Notes: generated by a model from the sequence alone, not told the origin. DNA of 64,000 nt from Flaviramulus basaltis (GCF_900114265.1 NZ_FPKV01000002.1:372001-436000); one strand, 5' to 3'; shown: positions 36,752 to 46,897, counted from the first letter of the stretch. Numbers and translations are program-made.

Positions 36752-39046
36752 ATGAAGAAAAATAAATTGTATGTTTTCATTTTTGCTATGGCTGTTATTT
36801 TTTTGAGCTGTGACAAGAATCATAAAAATGATTTGGCTCTTATTGATACTAATGAAAGTGAATTAAGTATAGACGCAAAAGTTGAGCAATTACTTTCTAA
36901 AATGACTTTAGAAGAAAAGGTTGGTCAAATGAACCAGTATAATGGTTTTTGGAATGTTACAGGACCAACACCATCTACTGGAGATGCAGCAAAAAAGTAT
37001 GAGCATTTAAGAAAAGGGTATGTTGGCTCTATGCTTAATGTTAGAGGTGTTGCTGAAGTACGAGCGGTTCAAAAAATTGCCGTAGAAGAAACCAGATTAG
37101 GCATCCCATTAATTATAGGTTTTGATGTTATTCATGGCTATAAAACCTTAAGTCCAATTCCACTAGCAGAAGCTGCTAGTTGGGATTTGGAAGTCATAAA
37201 AAAATCTGCTGAAATTGCTGCATTAGAATCTTCTGCAGCAGGTATTAATTGGACTTTTGCACCAATGGTAGATATATCCAGAGATGCTCGTTGGGGTCGT
37301 GTCATGGAAGGTGCTGGAGAAGACTCCTATCTAGGTAGTAAAATTGCCTATGCTAGAGTTAAAGGCTTTCAAGGAGACGATTTATCAAAACCCAACACAA
37401 TCGCTGCTTGTGCAAAACATTGGGCTGGCTATGGTTTTGCCGAATCTGGAAAGGATTATAATACAGTTGATATTGGGACTTCAACTTTATATAATATTAT
37501 TTTCCCACCCTTTCAAGCAACTATTGATGCCGATGTGAAAACATTTATGAATTCGTTTAACGAATTAAATGGAGTTCCTGCAACAGGAAATAAATATTTA
37601 CAGCGAGATATCTTAAAAGATAAATGGGGTTTTAAAGGGTTTGTAGTATCAGATTGGGGTTCTATGTCAGAAATGATAAATCATGGTTATGCAAAAGATA
37701 AAAAGCATGTTGCAGAATTATCAGCTAATGCGGGTTCAGATATGGATATGGAATCTTATGCTTATGTTTCAGAATTAGCCAATTTGGTTAAAGAAGGAAA
37801 GGTATCTGAAGCTTATATTGATGATGCTGCGAAACGCATATTAAAAGTAAAATATGAATTGGGCCTTTTTGATGATCCTTATAAATATTGTGACGAAGAA
37901 CGCGAAAAACAAATTACCGGAAGTAAAGAAATTAATGATGCTGTTTTAGATGTTGCAAAAAAATCAATTGTGCTTTTAAAAAATGATAAAGACATTTTAC
38001 CTCTTAAAAAAAGTGGTCAAAAAATTGCATTAATTGGAGCTTTAGCAAATGATAAAACAAGCCCATTAGGTAATTGGAGAATTGGAGCAGAAGATAATTC
38101 AGCGATATCAGTCTTAGAAGGCATGCAGCAGTATCCTAATAATCAATTAAATTATGCAAAAGGTGCAGATTTAGTTACAGGAGAAACTTCATTTTTATTT
38201 GAATTAAAAATAAATACAACTGATAAAAGTGAATTTCAACAAGCAATAAATACTGCAAAAAGTGCAGATGTTGTGGTCATGGTTTTAGGAGAACATGGTT
38301 TTCAAAGTGGTGAAGCAAGAACTAGAGCAGAAATTGGATTACCTGGTGTTCAGCAAGAACTCTTAGAAGCTATTTATGCTGTTAATAAAAACATTGTTTT
38401 AGTTTTAAATAATGGTAGACCTTTAACTATTACTTGGGCAGATGCTCATATTCCAGCTATTGTTGAAGCATGGCAGTTAGGAACGCAAAGTGGTAATGCC
38501 ATAGCACAAGTTTTATATGGAGATTATAACCCTAGCGGTAAATTACCAATGACCTTCCCAAGAAGCATTGGACAATTGCCAATTTACTATAATTACAAAA
38601 GCACAGGAAGACCATCAGCAAATGAACCAAATAGTGTATTCTGGTCGCATTATACTGATGAAAGCAATACCCCTTTATATCCTTTTGGCTACGGACTTAG
38701 TTATACCAAATTTTCTTATACTAATTTAAAAGTTAATAAAATTTCAACGAATAAGATTGAAGTTTCTGTAGACTTAAAAAACACTGGAAAGTACAAAGGA
38801 AAAGAAATCGCTCAACTATACATAAGAGACTTATTTGCAAGTATTACAAGACCCGTAAAAGAGTTAAAAGGTTTTGAATTAGTAGAGCTAGAACCAAACG
38901 AAACTAAAAACATCAAGTTTACTTTAACAGAAAATGAACTAGGTTTTTATAACAATGAAGGTGATTTTGTTGTTGAACCAGGAGATTTTATGGTGTTTGT
39001 TGGAGGAAGTTCTAATGCCGTACTTGAGCAAAAATTTGAATTATAA
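36752..39046 (+). CDS. GH3 family beta-glucosidase lipoprotein (BglX-like)
   Basis: 764 aa. Lipobox Cys20 (VIFLSC) followed by DKNHK, with no acidic export stretch, so probably periplasmic. GH3 N-terminal barrel (about 45-390): LLSKMTLEEKVGQM, GIPLIIGFDVIHGY, WTFAPMVDISRDARWGRVMEGAGED, CAKHWAGYG; catalytic nucleophile Asp301 in GFVVSDWGSM. The alpha/beta C-terminal domain (KSIVLLKNDKDILPL) and a fibronectin-III-like end (about 660-764, with YPFGYGLSYTKF) complete the architecture. Splits beta-linked gluco-oligosaccharides to glucose after import. Starts 4 bp after the GH16 stop and overlaps the next GH16 by one base. Confidence 0.95.
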   Translation: MKKNKLYVFIFAMAVIFLSCDKNHKNDLALIDTNESELSIDAKVEQLLSKMTLEEKVGQMNQYNGFWNVTGPTPSTGDAAKKYEHLRKGYVGSMLNVRGVAEVRAVQKIAVEETRLGIPLIIGFDVIHGYKTLSPIPLAEAASWDLEVIKKSAEIAALESSAAGINWTFAPMVDISRDARWGRVMEGAGEDSYLGSKIAYARVKGFQGDDLSKPNTIAACAKHWAGYGFAESGKDYNTVDIGTSTLYNIIFPPFQATIDADVKTFMNSFNELNGVPATGNKYLQRDILKDKWGFKGFVVSDWGSMSEMINHGYAKDKKHVAELSANAGSDMDMESYAYVSELANLVKEGKVSEAYIDDAAKRILKVKYELGLFDDPYKYCDEEREKQITGSKEINDAVLDVAKKSIVLLKNDKDILPLKKSGQKIALIGALANDKTSPLGNWRIGAEDNSAISVLEGMQQYPNNQLNYAKGADLVTGETSFLFELKINTTDKSEFQQAINTAKSADVVVMVLGEHGFQSGEARTRAEIGLPGVQQELLEAIYAVNKNIVLVLNNGRPLTITWADAHIPAIVEAWQLGTQSGNAIAQVLYGDYNPSGKLPMTFPRSIGQLPIYYNYKSTGRPSANEPNSVFWSHYTDESNTPLYPFGYGLSYTKFSYTNLKVNKISTNKIEVSVDLKNTGKYKGKEIAQLYIRDLFASITRPVKELKGFELVELEPNETKNIKFTLTENELGFYNNEGDFVVEPGDFMVFVGGSSNAVLEQKFEL

Positions 39047-39810
39047 TGAAGAAAATTATCTCAATATTAATATTAGGAACTCTTGTTTTTTCATGTAAAA
39101 ATGAAGGACAAACTCTCGTATGGGAAGAAAATTTTGATGGTAATTCATTAAATGAAGAAACTTGGAATTTCGAACTAGGTAATGGCTGTCCCAACCTTTG
39201 TGGTTGGGGTAATAATGAACTTCAATTATACACTAAAAATAATCATGAAGTTAAAGATGGCTTTCTTACCATTACTGCTCGTTTAAAAGACTCAGTGTAT
39301 TCATCTACAAGAATTACAACCCACAATAAATTTGAATTTAAATATGGTAAAATAGAAGCGAGAGCAAAATTACCTATTGGTAAAGGCTTGTGGCCAGCAT
39401 TTTGGATGTTAGGTTCAAATATAGACCAAGTAGGTTGGCCAAAATGTGGAGAAGTAGACATTTTAGAATATATAGGGAAAGAACCTAATATGGTTTTTAC
39501 ATCATTACACACACAAGATAGTAATGGTGATACTATAAACACCAAAAAAACTCAAATAGATTCTATAGAAGATGGTTTTCATGTTTATGCTGCAAATTGG
39601 ACAGAAAACAAAATAGAGTTTTTTATAGACGATAAATTGCTTTATACTTTTTCTCCTCAAGAATTAGATGATGAAAACATTTGGCCATTTAACCAGCCAT
39701 TTTACGTTATTTTAAATATGGCTATTGGAGGAAATTTTGGAGGACCAGAAGTTGATAATTCTATATTTCCTCAAGAATTTATTATAGACTACATAAAGGT
39801 TTATAAATGA
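39046..39810 (+). CDS. Compact GH16 family beta-glucanase lipoprotein
   Basis: 254 aa, catalytic domain only. Lipobox Cys17 (LVFSC) then KNEGQ. GH16 features: VWEENFDGNSLNEETWNFELG, GWGNNELQLYT, KFEFKYGKIEARAKLP, WPAFWMLGSN and active site GEVDILEYIG (E136, D138, E141), ending IDYIKVYK. A second endo-beta-1,3-glucanase, possibly with a different preference (branched or mixed-linkage glucan) from the multidomain GH16. Its ATG overlaps the GH3 stop (TAATG). Last gene of the locus, followed by a strong terminator. Confidence 0.94.
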   Translation: MKKIISILILGTLVFSCKNEGQTLVWEENFDGNSLNEETWNFELGNGCPNLCGWGNNELQLYTKNNHEVKDGFLTITARLKDSVYSSTRITTHNKFEFKYGKIEARAKLPIGKGLWPAFWMLGSNIDQVGWPKCGEVDILEYIGKEPNMVFTSLHTQDSNGDTINTKKTQIDSIEDGFHVYAANWTENKIEFFIDDKLLYTFSPQELDDENIWPFNQPFYVILNMAIGGNFGGPEVDNSIFPQEFIIDYIKVYK

Positions 39811-39842
39811 TAAAATAAAATGATTGTTTAATCTAATCAGCT

Positions 39843-39880
39843 AAAAAAAGGGCATCTAAATAATTTAGATGCCCTTTTTT
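39843..39880. terminator. Bidirectional rho-independent terminator between GH16 and the symporter
   Basis: Perfect 11-bp stem GGGCATCTAAA / TTTAGATGCCC (39850-39860 and 39864-39874, 3-base loop), flanked by seven A on the left and six T on the right, so it works for both convergent genes. It closes the glucan locus. Confidence 0.9.
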
Positions 39881-39900
39881 CTTTTTATATATTTTATAGT

Positions 39901-41550
39901 TTACGCAAAGTAAATATAAATAGAGACTACAATTAAAACAATTATAGCTCCAACTGTTTTTGTATACTTCCAAGGCACAATATCAACTTGTTGCGTATAT
40001 TCTAACTCGTATGCTTCCTCTCTTGGTTTTATTTTTCCTATGATTAACATGATTATAATATTTAGAACAAATAATATAGCCATAACATGTAAAAAGTGTG
40101 GATAAGCACTAGCTTCCACTAAATTTAATGCAGCTTCATCCGTTACTCCTGAAGCCGTAGCTTTTTCAAGAGCACTTTCAACAAAATGAGGTTTTAAAAC
40201 AAATTGACTTAAAATATAAAGTAATGAACCAGAAATAACTCCAATTTTTGCAGCTATAGCAGGAACTCTTTTTGTAGTATACCCAACAATAATAATTGTA
40301 AAAATAGGAATACTATAAATACCATTAATTTCTTGTAGATAAGCAAACAAACTTCCAGCATTAGCAATAAGCGGAGCAATAAACATAGCTGAAACAGCTA
40401 ATACAATCCCAAATATTTTACCATATTTTACTACGGTTATTTCGTCTGCATCTTTATTAATATGTTGTTTATAAATATCAATACCAAAAAGAGTTACAGA
40501 ACTATTTAAAACACTATTAAAAGAACTTAAGATGGCACCAAATAATACTGCAGCAAAAAAGCCAACTAAATATTTAGGTAATACAGCACGCACTAATTCT
40601 GGGTAAGCAAGATCACTAGTATCTAATCCACCTTTAAAATAATGGTAAGCTATTATCCCTGGTAATACTAAAATTAATGGCCCTAAAATCTTTAAGAAAG
40701 ATGCTAATAAAAGTCCTTTTTGTCCTTCAGCTAAATTTTTAGCTCCTAAAGCTCTTTGAATTATTTGTTGGTTTGTTCCCCAATAAAATAGCTGAACAAG
40801 CATCATTCCAGTAAAAATAGTACTAAATGGTACTTCTTGCCCAGGTTTCCCCATAGAATGAAACTTATCTGGATTAGCTGCCATTAATATATCTATACCA
40901 GCGCTTACACTCCCATCACCTATAGCCATAAGACCAAAAACAGGTATCAATAAACCTCCAATTATAAGCCCAACAGCATTTATACTATCTGAAACTGCTA
41001 CAGCTTTTAATCCGCCAAAAACGGCATAAATTGACCCAATAATACCTATTCCCCAAATACACAACCATAAGGCTTTAGTATCTGATACATTAAGCATTTC
41101 TGGAACATTAAACATCCCGCTAATAGCAACAGAGCCTGAGTATAAAATTACAGGTAATAAAACAACCACATAGCCTGTTAAAAACAAACCAGATGTAATT
41201 GTCTTTGTAGCAACGTCAAAACGTTTTGACAAGAATTGTGGCACGGTTGTTAAACCTCCTTTTAAATATCTTGGTAATAAAAATATGGCTGTCACTACCA
41301 TGGCAATTGCTGCCAGAGTTTCCCAAGCCATAACAGATAAGCCATCTGTGTAAGCACTACCATTTAAGCCTACAATTTGTTCTGTAGATAAATTGGTAAG
41401 TAATAAAGACCCTGCAATAACGCCTGCTGTTAAACTCCTACCTCCTAGAAAATACCCGTCTGATGATTTTTCATCTGTCGAGCGTGTTGCGAAATAAGAA
41501 ATTATGGCTACTAATGCTGTAAAGCCAACAAAAGAAATTAATCCAATCAT
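39901..41550 (-). CDS. Sodium:solute symporter (SSS/SGLT family)
   Basis: 549 aa with about 14 hydrophobic segments. LeuT-fold SSS marks: GGRSLTAGVIAGSLLLTNLSTEQIVGLNGSAY at the N-terminus, the SSS signature region in GGLKAVAVSDSINAVGLIIGG, QLFYWGTNQQIIQRALGAKN, and AAVLFGAILSSFNSVLNSS. The combination is close to vSGLT-type sugar/Na+ symporters. It is convergent with the glucan locus across a shared terminator, so glucose released by GH3 is the plausible cargo; that is inference from position. Its promoter would lie in the 119 bp shared with the divergent gene at 41670. Confidence 0.9.
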   Translation of the reverse strand: MIGLISFVGFTALVAIISYFATRSTDEKSSDGYFLGGRSLTAGVIAGSLLLTNLSTEQIVGLNGSAYTDGLSVMAWETLAAIAMVVTAIFLLPRYLKGGLTTVPQFLSKRFDVATKTITSGLFLTGYVVVLLPVILYSGSVAISGMFNVPEMLNVSDTKALWLCIWGIGIIGSIYAVFGGLKAVAVSDSINAVGLIIGGLLIPVFGLMAIGDGSVSAGIDILMAANPDKFHSMGKPGQEVPFSTIFTGMMLVQLFYWGTNQQIIQRALGAKNLAEGQKGLLLASFLKILGPLILVLPGIIAYHYFKGGLDTSDLAYPELVRAVLPKYLVGFFAAVLFGAILSSFNSVLNSSVTLFGIDIYKQHINKDADEITVVKYGKIFGIVLAVSAMFIAPLIANAGSLFAYLQEINGIYSIPIFTIIIVGYTTKRVPAIAAKIGVISGSLLYILSQFVLKPHFVESALEKATASGVTDEAALNLVEASAYPHFLHVMAILFVLNIIIMLIIGKIKPREEAYELEYTQQVDIVPWKYTKTVGAIIVLIVVSIYIYFA

Positions 41551-41669
41551 GCTAATATTTAGTTTAGTTAGTTATTAAGTACCAAATATAAAGATTCAAT
41601 TTTTAAATTTTAGACTATTACATACTAAATCATAGCTTCAAAAGTTATATTTTTAGCCATTATAAACGC

Positions 41670-43244
41670 ATGCCTTTAATGAAACGCTACTTATACTTTA
41701 CCCTTACATTAGGATTTTTAATACTTTGGAGTTCTTGCCGCAAAGATTTTGAATTTTCACCAAGTACTGGAAGTCTTCAATTTTCGAAAGACACCGTTTA
41801 TTTAGATACTGTTTTCACAAACATTGGCTCTAGTACTTATAATTTAAAAGTATATAATAATAGTGATGATGATATTTCAATTCCATCAGTAAAGTTAGCC
41901 CAAGGAGAAACCTCTAATTACAGATTAAATGTTGATGGTATGGCAGGTAAAAGCTTTGAAAATATAGAAATACTATCAAAAGATAGTTTATATATTTTTA
42001 TAGAATCAACCATAGATATTAATAATTTCACAAACCCGAATGGCACATATTTATACACCGATCAAATTGAATTTGATGCTGGTACAAATCAACAAAAAGT
42101 AGAATTAGTAACTCTGGTTCAAGATGCTATTTTTATTTATCCAGATAGAGAGAATACCACAAAAGTTATTGAAACCTTAACGCTTAATATAGGAGGCGAA
42201 TTGGTTGAAACGAATTTACAAGGTCGCGAATTACTTCCCGAAGAACTTACATTTACTAATACAAAACCGTATGTTATTTATGGTTTTGCAGCTGTACCTC
42301 CAAACGAAACTTTAACTATTAATGCTGGTGCACGATTACATTTTCATGACAATTCTGGAATTATAGTTTCTAATGGTGCTTCGTTAAATGTGAATGGTGA
42401 ATTTAGCACCGACCAAGATTTGCTTGAAAACGAAGTGATTTTTGAAGGTGATCGTTTAGAACCAAATTTCGCAGATGTACCAGGACAATGGGACACCATT
42501 TGGTTTTTAGATGGAAGCATAAATAACACCATTAACTATGCGACCATAAAAAATGCAACAATTGCGCTTTTAAGCGATGGTAACCCAAATGAAGCGACAA
42601 ATAAACTAACCATAACAAACACCCAAATTTACAATTCTAGTGCTTTTGGTGTTTTAGGCAGAAATACCTCTATTGCTGGCGAAAATGTGGTTATTAATAA
42701 TGCAGGGCAATCGTCTTTTGCGGGAACTTTAGGTGGAAAATACAATTTCACACATTCTACTATTGTAAATTACTGGAATAATGGGTTTAGACAATTTCCT
42801 TCGGTTTTACTAAATAACTTTATTTTAGATGAAGATAATGTAGCGACTATTACAGATTTAGCCGAAGCTAATTTTAATAACTGCATTATTTATGGGAATG
42901 ATAATCCAGAAATTATTTTAGATGAAATTGAAGATGATGCCATCGTTTTCAATTTTAAATTCACCAATTGCTTAATCCGTTTTCGTGACAACAATAATAA
43001 CTTTACTGGGCCTAATTACGATTTAGAGGATACCAATCATTATGAAGGTAATACTTTTAATGAAGAACCAAATTTTCTAGATACAGAATTAAATAAATTA
43101 ATTATTGGAGATGATTCTGCGGCTATCAACAAAGGATTATCAACTTTTGCAACCCAAGTCCCTAATGATATCTTAAATACAAACAGAACCACTTCACCAG
43201 ATTTAGGAGCTTACCAACACATCACTTTTCCAGAGGAAGATTAG
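41670..43244 (+). CDS. Exported lipoprotein with right-handed beta-helix-like C-terminal region
   Basis: 524 aa (or 521 from the second ATG at 41679, which gives a cleaner signal peptide). Lipobox LWSSC, Cys23. The N-terminal half has Ig-like strands (LQFSKDTVYLDTVFTNIGSSTYNLKVYN). The second half (about 200-500) contains repeated short strands of a parallel beta helix (INAGARLHFHDNSGIIVSNGASLNVNG, ATIKNATIALLSDG, IYNSSAFGVLG). The last residues carry the SPDLGAYQ motif that often ends PbH1-type Bacteroidetes proteins. Enzyme activity cannot be named; such proteins are common on the Bacteroidetes surface. Confidence 0.75.
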   Translation: MPLMKRYLYFTLTLGFLILWSSCRKDFEFSPSTGSLQFSKDTVYLDTVFTNIGSSTYNLKVYNNSDDDISIPSVKLAQGETSNYRLNVDGMAGKSFENIEILSKDSLYIFIESTIDINNFTNPNGTYLYTDQIEFDAGTNQQKVELVTLVQDAIFIYPDRENTTKVIETLTLNIGGELVETNLQGRELLPEELTFTNTKPYVIYGFAAVPPNETLTINAGARLHFHDNSGIIVSNGASLNVNGEFSTDQDLLENEVIFEGDRLEPNFADVPGQWDTIWFLDGSINNTINYATIKNATIALLSDGNPNEATNKLTITNTQIYNSSAFGVLGRNTSIAGENVVINNAGQSSFAGTLGGKYNFTHSTIVNYWNNGFRQFPSVLLNNFILDEDNVATITDLAEANFNNCIIYGNDNPEIILDEIEDDAIVFNFKFTNCLIRFRDNNNNFTGPNYDLEDTNHYEGNTFNEEPNFLDTELNKLIIGDDSAAINKGLSTFATQVPNDILNTNRTTSPDLGAYQHITFPEED

Positions 43245-43305
43245 AAACCCTCAAAGAAACTCTCTATTAAAATTATTACCTTTATAAGCAACTAACACTT
43301 TTAAG

Positions 43306-44550
43306 ATGCCTTATAAACCAAATTATTTTTACCGTCTATTATCTATATTATTTTTTGTTTTTATTCTTTTTGGCTGCGGAAATACCAAATCTATTAAAAG
43401 TCAAAATCTTGCAGAATCTAAAATATGGGTTGGCACTTGGAGTACAGCGCCACAACTTGTAGAACCACATAACAATCCGCCAAAACCAGGTTTAACTAAT
43501 AACACAATAAGACAAGTTGTTCGTGTTTCTATTGGTGGCGATAATTTACGGTTACTATTATCAAATGAATTTAGTAAAAGTCCTATAACAATAAAAAACA
43601 TACAGGTTGCTACTTCAACAGGAAGTAGTACAATTGATGCCTCTACAATTAATAAATTAACTTTCAATAATAATCCAGAAGTAACAATAAATGCAGGTGA
43701 AGCTATTACTACTGATGTTTTTTCTTTCAATTTAAAACCAAGAATGGATTTAGCCATCACTATTTATTTTGGCGAAACTTCTACAGATGTTACTGGTCAC
43801 CCTGGTTCTCGTACAACATCCTACATACTTACAGGAAATCAAACAGCATCCAACGATTTTAAAGATGCTGTAAAAACAGACCATTGGTATGTTATTAATG
43901 GTATTGATGTTTTGTCTACTAAATCAACTTCTGCGGTTGCTATAATTGGCAATTCAATTACAGATGGTCGTGGTTCTGGCACCAATAAACAAAACCGTTG
44001 GCCAGATATTCTATCAGAGCGTTTGCTCAAAAATACAAGCACTAAAAACATTAGCGTACTTAATATGGGAATTGGCGGTAATTGTGTACTAAATGGCGGT
44101 TTAGGCCCTACGGCTTTAAATAGGTTTGAACGAGATGTTTTAAAACAACATGGTGTGAGATGGTTAATTATTTTAGAAGGTGTAAACGACCTTGGTGGTA
44201 CTCGCGATAGCGATTCTGCAAATCAAGTAGCAAAAGGTTTAATTGCTGCCTACGATAAAATGATAAATGAAGCGCATGCTAAAAATATTAAAGTTTATGG
44301 CGCTACCATTTTGCCTATTACAAAGTCCTTTTATTACAAAGACTACCGTGAAGTTGCTCGAAATACCGTAAACGATTGGATTCGCAATAGCGGTAAATTT
44401 GATGCAGTTATAGATTTTGATATGACTATGCGAAATCCAGAAGAACCTTCTACACTATTACCTGTTATACATTCAGGAGATTATTTGCATCCAAATGAAG
44501 CAGGTTATATTATGATGGGTGAATCTATTAATTTAAAATTATTTGAGTAA
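43306..44550 (+). CDS. SGNH/GDSL hydrolase lipoprotein
   Basis: 414 aa. Lipobox ILFGC (Cys24). An N-terminal beta-rich part (about 40-195; WVGTWSTAPQLVEP, TIRQVVRVSIGGDNLRLLLSN) precedes the SGNH domain: block I GNSITDGRG (Ser about 217), GIGGN (block II Gly), EGVNDLGG (block III Asn) and block V HSGDYLHPNEAGY with Asp/His. The layout matches GDSL lipases of the SGNH_hydrolase_like_2 group, which remove acetyl groups from glycans. Substrate unknown; position after the glucan locus and symporter fits a carbohydrate esterase but is not proof. Confidence 0.88.
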   Translation: MPYKPNYFYRLLSILFFVFILFGCGNTKSIKSQNLAESKIWVGTWSTAPQLVEPHNNPPKPGLTNNTIRQVVRVSIGGDNLRLLLSNEFSKSPITIKNIQVATSTGSSTIDASTINKLTFNNNPEVTINAGEAITTDVFSFNLKPRMDLAITIYFGETSTDVTGHPGSRTTSYILTGNQTASNDFKDAVKTDHWYVINGIDVLSTKSTSAVAIIGNSITDGRGSGTNKQNRWPDILSERLLKNTSTKNISVLNMGIGGNCVLNGGLGPTALNRFERDVLKQHGVRWLIILEGVNDLGGTRDSDSANQVAKGLIAAYDKMINEAHAKNIKVYGATILPITKSFYYKDYREVARNTVNDWIRNSGKFDAVIDFDMTMRNPEEPSTLLPVIHSGDYLHPNEAGYIMMGESINLKLFE

Positions 44551-44654
44551 TATCCTTATATTTTCATGAATAAGTAACTATACTAATTTGTGCAACTACT
44601 TACTTTTTTTCTTGCAAAAAAATATAACTTAGCTTACCAACCAAAAAATCAACA

Positions 44655-45863
44655 ATGAAATACTTAAAACTTCTATTTATATTATTATTTATTAATATAA
44701 ATGCTCAAAATAATTTTGAAAAAGGCCAAATAGAAAAAGAAAACGGTGAAATTATAAATGCTTTTATAGGTGTTTATAATTGGCAAATTTTCCCAGAACA
44801 AATAGATTACAAAACACAATTAGATACTATTGTACAAACTATAAAAAGTATTGACATTAATTCTATTTCACTAAATAGTGGTGCAAAGTATTTAAAAAAA
44901 ATCGTAAAAATAGATAACTCTTCAAACAACTTAAATAAACTTGATAATACGCCTAAAATCACTTCAAATACTAAAACTGTTTTTCTAAAACAAATTGTCA
45001 ATGGAAAAGCAAAACTTTATATTTATTCAGGTGGTGAAAAACCTATATTCTTTTATGAAACACCACAACAAAAAGTAGAACAACTTATTTATAAAAAATA
45101 CTTAAGTAGCCCAACTAAAATTAAACATAATATAACCTATTTATCTCAGCTCAAAAATAATGTTAGTTGTAATAATACCTTACCAAAAGTTCAGTATAGA
45201 ATAAATAGTTTAATAAAATATTTTTTAAAAAATAATCAATGCAATGGTGATAACAACTCTATTTCTTTTAAAAAAGAAAAATTTATCATTAAATTTAAAG
45301 CCTTATTGGGTGTAAATCACAGTAATATTCTTGTAGATAACAATTATTTATTTAACTCGAATACCCTTGAGTTTGAAAACAAATTTTTTCCAAAATTTGG
45401 GTTTGAAATAGAAGGTTTTATACCTAGTAATGAAACAAATTATATTAGTCCATTTATTTCAATTATTAATCGAGCTTATAAAACTAATGAATCTATTAGA
45501 TCTGTTAATTTTGACATTAAATATTCTGGAATTGAATTAAATCCGGGACTTCGGTACTATTTTAATACAACAGAGGATCAATATATATTTCTTGATGGTG
45601 GTGTTGTATTTATTTTTAAAACATCAGAAACTTTAAAATCTGAATTTTTCCAAGCAAACAATACGTATAACTTTTTTAAATCTAATAAAGCATCTTTTGC
45701 TTTTAGTACAGGATATAAAATAAATAAATTGAGTGCCACATTAAAATATTATTTACCAATAAAATTTGAAGGTGAATATAAAACAAGTGAAAGTGCGGAT
45801 AACTACCCTTTCTTTACTAAAATGAATACTATAAGTCTTTTTTTTTCTTATGATTTATTTTAA
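44655..45863 (+). CDS. Outer-membrane beta-barrel protein of unknown function
   Basis: 402 aa with a signal peptide (LLFILLFININAQ). The first ~190 residues contain a beta-rich region common in flavobacterial outer-membrane proteins (KGQIEKENGEIINAFIGVYNW, KLYIYSGGEKPIFFYE). From about 205 to the end there are alternating amphipathic strands ending SLFFSYDLF, a typical terminal barrel strand with a C-terminal aromatic. No named family recognised. Flanking genes on the same strand have their own gaps (104 and 125 bp), so it may be a single-gene unit. Confidence 0.68.
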   Translation: MKYLKLLFILLFININAQNNFEKGQIEKENGEIINAFIGVYNWQIFPEQIDYKTQLDTIVQTIKSIDINSISLNSGAKYLKKIVKIDNSSNNLNKLDNTPKITSNTKTVFLKQIVNGKAKLYIYSGGEKPIFFYETPQQKVEQLIYKKYLSSPTKIKHNITYLSQLKNNVSCNNTLPKVQYRINSLIKYFLKNNQCNGDNNSISFKKEKFIIKFKALLGVNHSNILVDNNYLFNSNTLEFENKFFPKFGFEIEGFIPSNETNYISPFISIINRAYKTNESIRSVNFDIKYSGIELNPGLRYYFNTTEDQYIFLDGGVVFIFKTSETLKSEFFQANNTYNFFKSNKASFAFSTGYKINKLSATLKYYLPIKFEGEYKTSESADNYPFFTKMNTISLFFSYDLF

Positions 45864-45988
45864 GATTAACTCAGTTATCTTAATACATTAATAATGTACA
45901 TAATAATGTTATATAATTTACATACCACTACATATTTTATATTAAAAGGAAATAATCTTATTTTCACAACATAAAGATTCCACTACAA

Positions 45989-46897
45989 ATGAAAACTACC
46001 AAAATCACATTAATTCTTACTCTTATTTTATTAGTTTGCCTTATAAATTCATGTAAAAAAGAGATAGAAAGCAAAAATACTGTTATAGAGTATAATTGGG
46101 AAAACCTAATTGATAATAATCTTACTAATTGGGATACTTACTTAAGTTTTAAACACCAATTGGGTTATGATGGCACTGCTCCTAAAAATGAAAACGACGA
46201 TTTAATTGCTCCTGTAGGCTTAAATGATTCAACTTATCATGTTTTTAATGTTATTAAAGATGGAGAAGAATTGAATATTAAAGTAACTGGAGAATACTAT
46301 GGCGCATTAATATCAAAAAAAGAATATGAGAATTACCATTTACAATTAAAATATAAATGGGGAAACAAAAAATGGGATCCTAGAAAGGACTTACTTAAAG
46401 ATTCTGGAATTCTATATCATTCCATTGGCCCAATGGGTGCAGAATACTGGAGATCGTGGATGTTATCGCAAGAATTTCAAATTATGGAAGGTCATACCGG
46501 CGATTATTGGAGTCAAGCAACGTCTGCCATAGATATACGAGCTTACACACCAGAATACAAAATTAACCCTATGGCAAACGAAACACAAGATTATATCCCG
46601 CTTGGTGAAGGAAGCCCTTATGAAAACTATTGTTTACGAAGTAATGATTATGAAAATCTACATGATGAATGGAATACTTTAGATTTATATTGTTTTGAAA
46701 ATAAAAGCTTACATATGGTAAATGGAAAAGTGGTTATGATATTAAAAAACTCAAGATACCTAAATGATAATGGAGAATTCGTGCCTTTAACTAAGGGTAA
46801 AATACAAATACAAAGCGAAGCAGCAGAAGTATTTTATAAAGATATTAGAATAAGAACCATAGATTCTTTAGAACAAAAATTGAATTCTTATTTCTAA
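45989..46897 (+). CDS. DUF1080 (3-keto-disaccharide hydrolase-like) lipoprotein
   Basis: 302 aa. Lipobox LINSC (Cys22) followed by KKEIES. A concanavalin-like DUF1080 domain spans about 35-290: NLIDNNLTNWDTYLSFK, YGALISKKEYENYHLQLKYKWG, DSGILYHS, QEFQIMEGHTGDYW, HMVNGKVVMILKNSRY and GKIQIQSEAAEVFYKDIRIR. The family includes 3-ketoglucoside-cleaving enzymes, but many members are uncharacterised; the actual sugar is unknown. The 207-bp region after it (46898-47104) contains no gene. Confidence 0.85.
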   Translation: MKTTKITLILTLILLVCLINSCKKEIESKNTVIEYNWENLIDNNLTNWDTYLSFKHQLGYDGTAPKNENDDLIAPVGLNDSTYHVFNVIKDGEELNIKVTGEYYGALISKKEYENYHLQLKYKWGNKKWDPRKDLLKDSGILYHSIGPMGAEYWRSWMLSQEFQIMEGHTGDYWSQATSAIDIRAYTPEYKINPMANETQDYIPLGEGSPYENYCLRSNDYENLHDEWNTLDLYCFENKSLHMVNGKVVMILKNSRYLNDNGEFVPLTKGKIQIQSEAAEVFYKDIRIRTIDSLEQKLNSYF

